NCBI RefSeq assembly: GCF_900101175.1
Contig: NZ_FNFQ01000006.1
Coordinates: 186,001-250,000 of the forward strand
Source: Stenotrophomonas pavanii
GTDB taxonomy: Bacteria; Pseudomonadota; Gammaproteobacteria; Xanthomonadales; Xanthomonadaceae
DNA: 64,000 nucleotides
Direction of reading: 5' to 3'
How positions within the stretch are numbered: the stretch's first letter is position 1; each line of letters begins with the position of its first letter. The notes under the pieces were generated by a model, which saw only the letters and a program-made list of their open reading frames with translations, was not told the DNA's origin and did not search any database. Below are positions 56,307 through 64,000 of the stretch, in pieces. The position numbers were made by a program, and so were the translations under genes.

Positions 56307-57998
56307 CTAGGCCAGTGCCTGCTCGTGCACTCCGGCGATCGCCCGGCCCGACGGATCCGCCGCCGCGGCAAAACTGGCGTCCCAGGCGATGGCCGCGGGC
56401 GACGAACAGGCGATCGACTTGCCCCCCGGCACGGTCTCGGCCGCTGCCCGGCTCGGGAAGAACTGCTCGAACAGGTGGCGGTAGTAGTACGCCTCCTTGG
56501 TCTGCGGCGGGTTGTGCGGGAAGCGCTTGTCGGCGGCCGCCAGTACACGGTCGCTCACCTGCGCCTCGGCATGGGCCTTCAGCCCATCGATCCAGCCATA
56601 GCCCACGCCATCGCTGAACTGTTCCTTCTGACGCCACAGGATGCTGTCCGGCAGGTAGCCATCGAACGCCTCGCGCAGCACGGCCTTCTCGATGCGACGG
56701 CCGCCAAAACCGGCACCGACCATCTTGTGCGCGGCATCGAAGCGCATCGCCACGTCAAGGAACTCACGGTCGAGGAACGGCACGCGCGGTTCCACGCCCC
56801 AGGCCATCATCGACTTGTTGGCACGCAGGCAATCGTAGTTGTGCAGGGCGTCGAGCTTGCGTACCAGCTCATCGTGGAACTCACGCGCGTCCGGCGCCTT
56901 GTGGAAGTACAGGTAGCCACCGAAGATCTCGTCGCTGCCCTCGCCGGACAGCACCATCTTCACTCCCATCGCCTTGATCCGTCGCGCCAGCAGGAACATC
57001 GGCGTCGATGCACGGATGGTGGTGACGTCGTAGGTTTCGATGTGGCGGATCACCTCCGGCAGCGCATCGAGGCCTTCCTCGAACGTGTACTCGAAGCCGT
57101 GATGCACGGTGCCCAGTGCTTCGGCGGCGATCGCGGCGGCAGCCAGGTCGGGCGAGCCCTTCAATCCGATCGCGAACGAGTGCAGCCGCGGCCACCAGGC
57201 TTCGGTCTGCCCGCCATCCTCGATGCGGCGACGCGCATAGCGTGCGGCCACCGCCGCCACCAGCGACGAGTCCAGGCCACCGGACAGCAGCACGCCGTAC
57301 GGCACATCGCTCATCAGCTGGCGTTCCACCGCATGCTCGAACGCCTGGCGCAGTTCGGCCAGGTCGGCCTGGCGGCCCTGCACGCCGGCATAGTCGCGCC
57401 ACGGTTGCTGGTAGTAGCGCACCAGCTCTCCACTGGCACTGTCGAAATAGTGGCCCGGCGGGAACTGCGCGACATCGGCACAGGTATCGACCAGCGCCTT
57501 CATTTCCGAGGCCACGCGCAGGCGGCCCTGGGCATCATGGCCCCAGTACAACGGCACCACGCCGACCGGGTCGCGCGCCACCAGTACACGCCCACTGTCG
57601 CGGTCCCACAGCGCGAACGCGAAGATGCCATTGAGCTGTTCCAGCCACTGCGCCGGCGAAGCGCCCTGGCGATACAGCGCGTTGATCACCTCGCAGTCCG
57701 ACCCGGTCTGGAAGTCGTAGGCGGCGGTCAGCGCCGCCTTCAATGCCTGGTGGTTGTAGATCTCACCGTTCACCGCCAGTGCCAGCTGGCCGTCGGCCGA
57801 CAGCAGCGGCTGCGAACCACCGGCCGGGTCGACAATGGCCAGCCGTTCGTGGACCAGCAGCGCGCCTTCGTCGAGATACACGCCGCTCCAGTCCGGGCCG
57901 CGGTGGCGCTGGCGCTGCGACAGTTCCAGCGCATGGCGGCGCAGGGCCGGAAGGTCGTCACCGGCCTGCAGGCCGAAGATTCCGAAGATCGAACACAT
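56307..57998 (-). CDS. asnB: Asparagine synthetase B (glutamine-hydrolysing)
   Basis: A 563-residue enzyme making Asn from Asp, ATP and Gln. Cys2 (MCSIFGIFGL) is the N-terminal glutaminase nucleophile; RHRGPDWSGVYL and VNGEIYNHQALKAAL bind glutamine. The synthetase domain has PP-loop LLSGGLDSSLVAAVA, VLSGEGSDEIFGGYLY and EPRVPFLDREFLDVAMRFD. The length is like E. coli AsnB (554). It is preceded on its strand by an Asn-rich leader peptide and a terminator/antiterminator set, so attenuation by asparagine supply is strongly suggested. Confidence 0.95.
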   Translation of the reverse strand: MCSIFGIFGLQAGDDLPALRRHALELSQRQRHRGPDWSGVYLDEGALLVHERLAIVDPAGGSQPLLSADGQLALAVNGEIYNHQALKAALTAAYDFQTGSDCEVINALYRQGASPAQWLEQLNGIFAFALWDRDSGRVLVARDPVGVVPLYWGHDAQGRLRVASEMKALVDTCADVAQFPPGHYFDSASGELVRYYQQPWRDYAGVQGRQADLAELRQAFEHAVERQLMSDVPYGVLLSGGLDSSLVAAVAARYARRRIEDGGQTEAWWPRLHSFAIGLKGSPDLAAAAIAAEALGTVHHGFEYTFEEGLDALPEVIRHIETYDVTTIRASTPMFLLARRIKAMGVKMVLSGEGSDEIFGGYLYFHKAPDAREFHDELVRKLDALHNYDCLRANKSMMAWGVEPRVPFLDREFLDVAMRFDAAHKMVGAGFGGRRIEKAVLREAFDGYLPDSILWRQKEQFSDGVGYGWIDGLKAHAEAQVSDRVLAAADKRFPHNPPQTKEAYYYRHLFEQFFPSRAAAETVPGGKSIACSSPAAIAWDASFAAAADPSGRAIAGVHEQALA

Positions 57999-58080
57999 GG
58001 GGGAGCTCCTGTTGGGGGAATTTCACGGGTGGGAGGTGTTCGACCGGCCATCCAGGCCCGGGCAGGCTGCGCCCGGGCAC

Positions 58081-58110
58081 AAAAAAACCCGCATCGACCG
58101 ATGCGGGTTT
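58081..58110 (-). terminator. Attenuator terminator of asnB
   Basis: On the minus strand the stem ACCCGCATC/GATGCGGGT with loop GGTC is followed by TTTTTTT. It lies between the leader peptide stop and the asnB start. Its 5' arm (58107-58098) is complementary over 10 bases to CCGATGCGGG inside the leader peptide gene (58166-58157), so the two structures exclude each other. Confidence 0.85.
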
Positions 58111-58136
58111 TCTGGTGTCCGGGCGTGTGTTGCTGT

Positions 58137-58235
58137 CTATCTACCCAGGGCGCAGTCCCGCATCGGCCGCGCACGATTATTCGCGCGCAGATTATTGCGG
58201 TTGTTGTTGACGGCGGCGGCCAGGCGGATCGACAT
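58137..58235 (-). CDS. Asparagine-rich attenuation leader peptide (32 aa)
   Basis: An open frame from ATG at 58235 to TAG at 58137 encodes MSIRLAAAVNNNRNNLRANN followed by RARPMRDCALGR. Seven of 32 codons are Asn (AAC AAC AAC, then AAT AAT twice), clustered at residues 10-20. This is far above chance and mirrors the codon runs of trp, his, thr and leu leader peptides. It lies 138 bp upstream of asnB on the same strand and is followed by a transcription terminator. A ribosome slowed at the Asn codons would leave the downstream segment free for antitermination. Start context is modest (TAGGG about 12 bases upstream). The role is inferred. Confidence 0.82.
   Translation of the reverse strand: MSIRLAAAVNNNRNNLRANNRARPMRDCALGR
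58157..58166 (-). promoter_or_regulatory. Antiterminator arm within the leader peptide gene
   Basis: The minus strand CCGATGCGGG sits seven to ten codons before the leader stop, downstream of the Asn codons. It can pair with the terminator 5' arm (CCCGCATCGG). A ribosome at the stop codon would cover it, whereas a ribosome stalled at the Asn codons would leave it free. Confidence 0.75.
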
Positions 58236-58371
58236 GGCATCGACCCTACCCCGCTTTCCGGCGCAGCGCAACCGTTGCATTGGCAACCAGGTGAAGGTGT
58301 GCCGACCAACGGTCGGCGCCCAGCAGTCGGCGCCCACAGGGGTGGCGCCGGGCCGTGCCCGGCGCCATGCC

Positions 58372-59499
58372 TCACACCAGCAGCCGTTCCACCAGCCGCT
58401 GGTACAGCCCCGGCAGTGCTTCCAGATCGTCCACGCGCACGTTCTCGTCCACCTGGTGGATGCTGGCGTTGACCGGCCCCACTTCGATGCACTGCGCACC
58501 CAGCGGCGCTATGAAGCGTGCATCGGACGTGCCGCCGCCGGTACTTTCTTCCGGCGCACGGCCGATGTGCTCGGCCAGCACCGCCCGCGCGGTGGCGCGC
58601 AGCGTGCCCTCCGGGGTGTAGAACGGCTCGCCGCTGCGATGCCACTTCAGCGCGTACTGCAGGCCGTGCCGGTCCAGCAGAGCGGTGATCTCCGCTTCCA
58701 GCTTCGGCGCATCCCAGTGCGGGTTGTAGCGGATGTTGAAATCCACTTCGAGCTCGCCGGGAATCACGTTGTTGGCACCGGTACCGGCGTGGATGTTGGA
58801 GATCTGCAGGCTGGTCGGCGGGAAACTCTCGTAGCCGTCATCCCAACGCCGCGCACTCAATTCGGCCAGAGCCGGCGCCGCCTGGTGAATCGGGTTGCGC
58901 GCCTTTTCCGGATACGCCACATGGCCTTGCACGCCCTGCACGCGCAGCTTGGCCGACAGGCTGCCACGACGCCCCACGCGCAGCAGGTCACCGAGCGTCG
59001 CGGTCGACGACGGCTCGCCGGTGATGCACCAGTCGATGCGTTGGCCGCGTTCGGCGAACAGCCGCGCGACGTGGCGCACGCCATCAATGGCATCGCCCTC
59101 CTCGTCACTGGTCAGCAGCACCGCCAGCGTGCCGGGGTGATCGGGGTGCGCGGCGACGAACTGCTCGGCGGCCACCACGAATGCCGCCACGCTGCCCTTC
59201 ATGTCGGCGGTACCACGGCCATACAGCACGCCGTCACGGACCTGCGGCGTGAACGGGTCGCTGGTCCAGGCCTCGCGCGGGCCCGTCGGCACCACGTCGG
59301 TATGGCCCAGCAGCACCAGTACCGGCGCGCCCTGGCCATGGGTCGCCCACAGATTGTCGACCTCGCCCAGCCGCAGGTGATCGCACTGGAACCCGGCCTG
59401 CTCCAGGCGCGCCGCCAGCAGTGCCTGGCAGCCAGCATCGTCCGGCGTCACCGAGGGCCGTGCGACCAGCTCGCAGGTCAGGTCGAGGACCGCGCTCAT
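58372..59499 (-). CDS. dapE: Succinyl-diaminopimelate desuccinylase
   Basis: A 375-residue M20-family di-zinc hydrolase that releases LL-diaminopimelate in lysine and cell-wall synthesis. Metal and catalytic residues are in [21 protein letters not shown] and [11 protein letters not shown], with the final His in [11 protein letters not shown] and the [12 protein letters not shown] segment. The size matches E. coli (375). Its ATG overlaps the stop of the ArsC-like gene (ATGA). With dapD two genes upstream it forms a dap cluster. Confidence 0.95.
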   Translation of the reverse strand: MSAVLDLTCELVARPSVTPDDAGCQALLAARLEQAGFQCDHLRLGEVDNLWATHGQGAPVLVLLGHTDVVPTGPREAWTSDPFTPQVRDGVLYGRGTADMKGSVAAFVVAAEQFVAAHPDHPGTLAVLLTSDEEGDAIDGVRHVARLFAERGQRIDWCITGEPSSTATLGDLLRVGRRGSLSAKLRVQGVQGHVAYPEKARNPIHQAAPALAELSARRWDDGYESFPPTSLQISNIHAGTGANNVIPGELEVDFNIRYNPHWDAPKLEAEITALLDRHGLQYALKWHRSGEPFYTPEGTLRATARAVLAEHIGRAPEESTGGGTSDARFIAPLGAQCIEVGPVNASIHQVDENVRVDDLEALPGLYQRLVERLLV

Positions 59500-59861
59500 G
59501 CGTCACCGACGCCGAAGCGGGCCTTGAAGCCGTTGTCACTGAAGCCCTGGCTGACCGCGCCGTCGGTAGTGACCACCAGCGGGCGCTTGATCAACTGCGG
59601 GTACTCGCGCAGCAGCAGCTTCCATTCGGCCTCGGAGTCCGCGGCCTTGCGGTTGTCCGGCAGCTGCCGCCAGGTAGTGGAGGACCTGTTGACCATCGCG
59701 GCCAGCCCACCCAGCTGCGCGGCCCACGCCAGCAGCATTTCCGGGCTGGGTTTGTTGTCGCGGTAGTCGATGAAGGTGTACGGCACGCCGAAGCGGTCTA
59801 GCCACTTGGTCGCCTTCTTGCAGGTATCGCAGTTCTTCAAACCGTAGACAGTGGTGCTCAT
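59496..59861 (-). CDS. ArsC/Spx-family protein (YffB-like)
   Basis: A 121-residue thioredoxin-fold protein with the motif [12 protein letters not shown] near the N-terminus, the CX2C of ArsC-related proteins. Later features are [15 protein letters not shown] and [18 protein letters not shown] (the RPhhhT block). YffB-type proteins are often located next to dapE, as here; they are not proven arsenate reductases, and a thiol-redox role is more likely. A second ATG six bases upstream (59867) is an alternative start. Confidence 0.88.
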   Translation of the reverse strand: MSTTVYGLKNCDTCKKATKWLDRFGVPYTFIDYRDNKPSPEMLLAWAAQLGGLAAMVNRSSTTWRQLPDNRKAADSEAEWKLLLREYPQLIKRPLVVTTDGAVSQGFSDNGFKARFGVGDA

Positions 59862-59898
59862 GGCCATCTGTGATGCTGGAAAACAGAGGGCCAGAATC

Positions 59899-60765
59899 TC
59901 ACAACAGGCGCTCGGACACGACCCGGAACGGCACCTGCGGCAGCCGGAAGGCCAGCCCCTCGTGCAACGCCACGCCCATGGCCTGCAGCCGCGGGCACTG
60001 CGGCTCGCCGTCCAGCCGCAACGGTTGCAGGTGGGCGATTTCCACCGGCAGCGCGATGCGGGTGCTGGCCCAGCGGTGATCACAGGTCCGGGCGATGGCC
60101 TGGTCCTGGCAGGTCAGGAAGCGCAGCAGGGCCTGATGGCCGCCGAAGGCCGCCGCCCACCCGGCATCGTCCCAGCCCGGAGTCGCCTGCCACTGCAGGT
60201 GCAGCGCTGGCGCGCTGCCCTGCCCGCCTTCGACCACGGTGTGCCCACCGCCATCGGCGCGCACCACATGCGTGAAGCGCGTGGACAGATGCGGCTGCAT
60301 GGCATCGCTGAAGGCGCGCGCGCCGGCGACGAAGGCCAGCTGGTCCATCACGTTGCGATCGAACAGCACCACCGGCGTCCCGTCCGGATCATCGTCACGG
60401 CGCAGGTACCAGCGCCAGTTGCTCTGCCTGGGCGACGGCATCAGCGAGCGCAGCGGCCCGGCCAGCGCCGGCCCGAAATGGCCGTGCCGGTAGCTGAGGA
60501 TGGTGTAGGGCGTGCGTCCGGCATGGACCACGTAGTGATGGCCGGGTGGTGGCATCGGCGCGTGGCGCACGTCGACCCACCAGCTGACGTAGACCACGTC
60601 GCGCACATCGCTGGCCAGCGCCGGCATCGGCCAGCGCCGCGACAGCGCGCGGCGCAGCCGGGTCCAGCGCGGAGCGTGCAGCAGGCGCGGCAGCATCCGC
60701 CCGAACAGGGTGCCGGACGGATGGCGGTAGATCGCGGACGGCGCCAGATCCTCCGGCGCAGTCAT
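59899..60765 (-). CDS. Conserved hypothetical protein in the dap cluster
   Basis: A 288-residue soluble protein that I do not recognise. It has a basic N-terminal region (MLPRLLHAPRWTRLRRALSR), a VYVSWWVDVRHAPMPPPGHHY block, HAGRTPYTILSYRHGHFGP, and a beta-rich C-terminal part (RIALPVEIAHLQPLRLDG). The Trp- and His-rich motifs suggest a small beta-barrel or ligand-binding fold. Its ATG comes two bases before the dapD stop and it is co-oriented with dapD and dapE, so it is in the same transcript. No function is assigned. Confidence 0.7.
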   Translation of the reverse strand: MTAPEDLAPSAIYRHPSGTLFGRMLPRLLHAPRWTRLRRALSRRWPMPALASDVRDVVYVSWWVDVRHAPMPPPGHHYVVHAGRTPYTILSYRHGHFGPALAGPLRSLMPSPRQSNWRWYLRRDDDPDGTPVVLFDRNVMDQLAFVAGARAFSDAMQPHLSTRFTHVVRADGGGHTVVEGGQGSAPALHLQWQATPGWDDAGWAAAFGGHQALLRFLTCQDQAIARTCDHRWASTRIALPVEIAHLQPLRLDGEPQCPRLQAMGVALHEGLAFRLPQVPFRVVSERLL

Positions 60766-60767
60766 CT

Positions 60768-61847
60768 TCAGTCGGCCAGGCCGCGCAGCAGGTCGTTGAC
60801 GCTGGTCTTGCTGCGGGTCCTGGCATCAACCTGCTTGACGATCACCGCGCAGTACAGCGAATGGGTACCGTCCTTGCTCGGCAGCGAGCCGGACACCACC
60901 ACGCTGTACGGCGGAATGTAGCCGTAGCTGATCTCACCGGTGGCGCGGTTGTAGATGCGGGTGCTCTGGCTGAGGAACACGCCCATGCCGATCACGCTGT
61001 GGTGGCCGACCACCACGCCTTCCACCACTTCCGAGCGGGCACCGATGAAGCAGTGGTCCTCGATGATGGTCGGGCTGGCCTGCAGCGGCTCCAGCACGCC
61101 GCCGATGCCGGCGCCGCCGGACAGGTGGCAGTGCTGGCCGATCTGCGCGCAGGAACCGACGGTGGCCCAGGTGTCGACCATGGTGCCTTCGCCGACGTAG
61201 GCACCGATGTTGGTGAAGCTCGGCATCAGCACCACGTCCTTGCCGAAGTACGTGCCGCGGCGGGCAATCGCACCCGGCACCACGCGCACGCCGCCACGGC
61301 GGAACTTCGCTTCGTCATAGCCGGCGAAGCGCGATTCGACCTTGTCCCAGAACGGTGCCGGGCGTGCATCGACCACCGCCATGTCGTTGACGCGGAAATA
61401 CAGCAGCACCGCCTTCTTCAGCCACTCGTTGACCTTCCAGCCGCCCTGGCCGTCCGGCTCGGCGACGCGGAATTCACCGCTCTCCAGGCCGTCGATCACG
61501 CGGTTGACCAGCGGCCTGGTCGAGCCTTCCAGCTCGTGCAGGGTCAGCGTCGCGCGGCGCTCGAAGGCGCTCTCGATGCCGAACTTCAGCTCTTCAACGC
61601 CCGGTGCCGACGGCTTGCGCAGCGACTTGCGGGCAATGGTTTCGGCGCGGACGGCTTCGGCGCTCTTGGCCGGCGCCGGCTTCTTCACAGCACGCTTCAC
61701 CGCCGTCGTTTTCTTCGCCGGGGCCTTCACCGCAGCGGCCTTCTTCGGCGCAGGGGTCTTCTTCGCGGCCGGTGCGGCGGCAGCAGGTTTCCGGGCCGCT
61801 GCGCTCTTGGGGGTCGCGGCGGTCTTCTTGGCGGGCTTGGTGGCCAT
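60768..61847 (-). CDS. dapD: Tetrahydrodipicolinate N-succinyltransferase with histone-H1-like N-terminus
   Basis: A 359-residue enzyme succinylating tetrahydrodipicolinate in lysine/DAP synthesis. The catalytic part (about 85-359) has the DapD helical start ([20 protein letters not shown]) and left-handed beta-helix hexapeptides ([40 protein letters not shown]). About 80 N-terminal residues are Lys/Ala/Pro-rich ([18 protein letters not shown], then [18 protein letters not shown]), like histone H1 or AlgP tails. Usual DapD proteins have about 274 residues. The ATG shares one base with the glnD TGA, which supports the long form. Confidence 0.9.
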   Translation of the reverse strand: MATKPAKKTAATPKSAAARKPAAAAPAAKKTPAPKKAAAVKAPAKKTTAVKRAVKKPAPAKSAEAVRAETIARKSLRKPSAPGVEELKFGIESAFERRATLTLHELEGSTRPLVNRVIDGLESGEFRVAEPDGQGGWKVNEWLKKAVLLYFRVNDMAVVDARPAPFWDKVESRFAGYDEAKFRRGGVRVVPGAIARRGTYFGKDVVLMPSFTNIGAYVGEGTMVDTWATVGSCAQIGQHCHLSGGAGIGGVLEPLQASPTIIEDHCFIGARSEVVEGVVVGHHSVIGMGVFLSQSTRIYNRATGEISYGYIPPYSVVVSGSLPSKDGTHSLYCAVIVKQVDARTRSKTSVNDLLRGLAD

Positions 61848-64000
61848 CAGGCGGGGTCTCCGGCGTTTCGATCAGGGTCCAGGCAGGCCAGCATCGCGTC
61901 ATGCAGCTGCTGCCGGGCAGGTTCAGTCAGGGGGAGGTCGTGTTCGTCACTGATCACGAAGGTGTCTTCGGCGCGTTCGCCGAACGTGGCAATGCGCGCA
62001 TCATGCACGCGCAGGCCCTGGTTGCGCAGCACGAACGCCACGTCGGCCAGCAGGCCGGGACGGTCGGGGGCGACCAGGGCAAAACGGGTCGCGCCCGGTT
62101 CATCGCGGAATTCGATGCGCGGCGCAAAACGGAAATGACGCAGCTGTCGCGGCACCACCCGGCGTGACGGCCGCAGCCGCGTCAGGTCGCCGCTCAGGGC
62201 CTCCCGCAGCGCCGCCTCCAGGTTGGCACTGCTGCCATCGGCAAAGGTGTCGGCCGGGTTGACTTCGAAGGTGTCGAAGATGGTGTCGGCCGGGCCGTCC
62301 AGAACGCGTGCTCGGTGGATCCCGTAACCCTTGCGGTCCAGGGTCATTACGATCGCGGCGAACAGGCCATCGCGGTCGGGCGAGTGCACGAACACTTCCA
62401 GCGCGGGGTCGTCGACACTGATCCGGCGCACCTTGACCAGGGTCTGGCCCTGCTTCACCGGCACCAGTGCGGCGGCCTGCCAGGCCAGCTGCTCGGGCCG
62501 CAGGCGGATGAAGCCCTCATCGGGCATCACCGCGAACTGGCGGTCGATGGTGGCGTCGTCATAGCCCTGCTCGCGCACCAGTGCGCGCACGCTGTCACGC
62601 GCCTCGGCCACGCGCTCGGCAGCCGGCACCGGATGCTCCAGTCCTTCGCGCAGCGCGCGCCGGGTGGCGAAGTACAGGTCGGCCAGCAGGCGATCCTTCC
62701 AGGCGTTCCACAGTTTCGGGCTGGTGCCGGCGATATCGGCACAGGTCAGCAGGTACAGGTAGTCCAGGCGGTCGCGGCTGCCGACCAGGGTGGCGAAGCG
62801 ATGGATCACCACCGGATCGGCGATGTCCTGCTTCTGCGCGGTCACCGACATGCGCAGGTGCTGTTCGACCAGCCAGGCGACCAGCTCGGTATCGGTGCCA
62901 CTCAGTGCATGTGCCTGGCAGAACGCACGCGCGTCCACCGCACCCAGCTCGGAGTGGTCGCCGCCGCGGCCCTTGGCGATGTCATGGAACAGGCCGGCCA
63001 GCAGCAGCAGTTCCGGCTTGCGCAGGCGTGGCCACACTTCGTGCGCGATCGAGAAGCGTTCGTCGGCACGGCTGCTGGCGAACTGGCCGATGTTGCGCAG
63101 GACCATCAGCGTGTGCTGGTCGACCGTATAGACATGGAACAGGTCGAACTGCATGCGCCCGCTGACCTGGGCGAACGCGGGAATCCACTGGCCAAGCACG
63201 CCCAGCCGCGCCATGCGCGAAAGCGTGTCGACCGGGCGCTGGCCACGCAGCAGGGCAAGGAAGTGCTCGCGTGCGTCGGCGTCGGCCTGGTCATAGGCCG
63301 GCAGCAGCGGCAGCGACTCGGCCAGCGCACGCGCGGTCAGCGAGTGCAGGCCGCGCACCTGCGGGTTGTTGGCCCAGCTGGAAAACAGCGCGAACACCTG
63401 GCCGATGTCGCCCTGCGGCCAGTCGGCCTCATTGGCGGCCAGGTAGCCACGACGCAGGGAAAAGCCCACGGTCAGCGGCTCCGGCTGCGCCTCGCCGTCG
63501 AACTGTTCCTCGAAGCGCTGCAGCAGGCGGTCGCTGATCCGGCGCACCACCAGCGCGGCGCGGTAGAAGCCCTGCATCATCTTCTCGACGCCGAGGTTCT
63601 CGGCATCGTCTTCGAAGCCCAGGCGCGCGGCCAGGGTCTTCTGGTAATCGAAACGCAGGCGCTCTTCCGGGCGGCGCGCCACCAGATGCAGGCCGAAGCG
63701 CAACCGCGCCAGCACTGCACGCTCGCGCTTCAACGCCGCAGCTTCGTCGGCGCCCAGATGGCCGAGCCCGACCAGGGCCTCCAGGTCGCGCACGCCGAAG
63801 GCGCGCAGCGCCATCCAGCCCAGCGTATTGAGATCACGCAGGCCACCGGGACCGTCCTTCAGGTCCGGCTCCAGGTTGTCGGCGGTATCGCCGAAGCGCT
63901 GGTGGCGGATGCGCAGCTCTTCCAGCTTGGCCAGGAAGAAGGCACGCGCCGGCCACAGCTCGCGGTCGTCGATGGCCTCGCGCAGCGCGCGGCGGGCGGC
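61847..64000 (-). CDS. glnD: Bifunctional uridylyltransferase/uridylyl-removing enzyme GlnD, 3' part
   Basis: The last 717 codons are present; the gene continues past the right edge. It senses glutamine and modifies PII (GlnB/GlnK), linking nitrogen status to glutamine synthetase. Near the window end is [20 protein letters not shown], the GlnD signature between the nucleotidyltransferase domain and the linker. A central HD domain carries [20 protein letters not shown]. Two C-terminal ACT domains follow ([20 protein letters not shown] and [20 protein letters not shown]). The TGA overlaps the dapD ATG, so GlnD and DapD are translated together. Confidence 0.95.
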   Translation of the reverse strand, partial: AARRALREAIDDRELWPARAFFLAKLEELRIRHQRFGDTADNLEPDLKDGPGGLRDLNTLGWMALRAFGVRDLEALVGLGHLGADEAAALKRERAVLARLRFGLHLVARRPEERLRFDYQKTLAARLGFEDDAENLGVEKMMQGFYRAALVVRRISDRLLQRFEEQFDGEAQPEPLTVGFSLRRGYLAANEADWPQGDIGQVFALFSSWANNPQVRGLHSLTARALAESLPLLPAYDQADADAREHFLALLRGQRPVDTLSRMARLGVLGQWIPAFAQVSGRMQFDLFHVYTVDQHTLMVLRNIGQFASSRADERFSIAHEVWPRLRKPELLLLAGLFHDIAKGRGGDHSELGAVDARAFCQAHALSGTDTELVAWLVEQHLRMSVTAQKQDIADPVVIHRFATLVGSRDRLDYLYLLTCADIAGTSPKLWNAWKDRLLADLYFATRRALREGLEHPVPAAERVAEARDSVRALVREQGYDDATIDRQFAVMPDEGFIRLRPEQLAWQAAALVPVKQGQTLVKVRRISVDDPALEVFVHSPDRDGLFAAIVMTLDRKGYGIHRARVLDGPADTIFDTFEVNPADTFADGSSANLEAALREALSGDLTRLRPSRRVVPRQLRHFRFAPRIEFRDEPGATRFALVAPDRPGLLADVAFVLRNQGLRVHDARIATFGERAEDTFVISDEHDLPLTEPARQQLHDAMLACLDPDRNAGDPA

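Larger units (their letters stand above)
57999..58371 (-). other. asnB leader region and dapE downstream region
   Basis: These 373 bp contain, in transcript order, a hairpin GGCGCCGGGC/GCCCGGCGCC (58344-58366) after dapE, a GCCGACC/GGTCGGC stem (58301-58317), the Asn-rich leader peptide gene (58235-58137), its antiterminator arm (58166-58157), a terminator (58108-58081), and a second GC stem at about 58057-58078 before asnB. No other gene is seen. Confidence 0.75.

Overview
The window is one contiguous, gene-dense, high-GC chromosomal segment from a gammaproteobacterium of the Xanthomonadaceae, most likely the Stenotrophomonas maltophilia complex. The reasons are GTAG-headed palindromes of the SMAG type between genes, a macABC-type efflux operon, and an emrR-emrC-emrA-emrB efflux operon in the order known from S. 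maltophilia. The species call is inference; I ran no search. I see no prophage, insertion sequence, CRISPR array or plasmid module. Layout, left to right. 1-12 kb: a PuuC-like aldehyde dehydrogenase divergent from an omega-aminotransferase; a ParB-like protein; a DUF445 protein; a three-gene iron-linked membrane operon behind a Fur-like box; rlmKL; a small hydrolase; an AmpD-type amidase; a rhodanese coupled to a DUF1289-NUDIX fusion. 12-16 kb: an FKBP isomerase, a crotonase and endonuclease III. 15-22.7 kb: the phosphate regulon, with a porin divergent from two tandem pstS genes, pstCAB and phoU, and three Pho-box regions. 22.9-25.4 kb: a bufferin/HvfA-type copper-binding RiPP operon (precursor with four EGKCG motifs, MNIO enzyme, DUF2063 partner, DoxX protein). 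25.5-37 kb: RNase T, a large sensor diguanylate cyclase, and a two-component system divergent from macABC. 36.7-43.2 kb: rlmB, a GFA protein, RNase R, and three identical tRNA-Leu(CAG) genes with a LysR/TSUP pair between the second and third. 43.3-49.1 kb: the emrRCAB operon and a divergent AraC regulator. 49.1-64 kb: parC, a five-copy SMAG cluster, a bacterioferritin with no heme methionine, a penicillin-acylase-family protein, a CPA2 antiporter, asnB, dapE, an ArsC-like protein, an unknown protein, dapD, and the 3' part of glnD. The most notable points are: (1) upstream of asnB, a 32-codon leader peptide with seven Asn codons, then mutually exclusive antiterminator and terminator hairpins, which together look like a complete asparagine-sensing attenuator; (2) the HvfA/bufferin operon next to the Pho genes; (3) a DapD with a histone-H1-like Lys/Ala/Pro extension whose start is fixed by overlap with glnD; (4) several dispersed hairpin families, some of which supply stop codons or C-terminal codons to genes; (5) clear operators and promoters for the pst, emr, TSUP and tRNA units.
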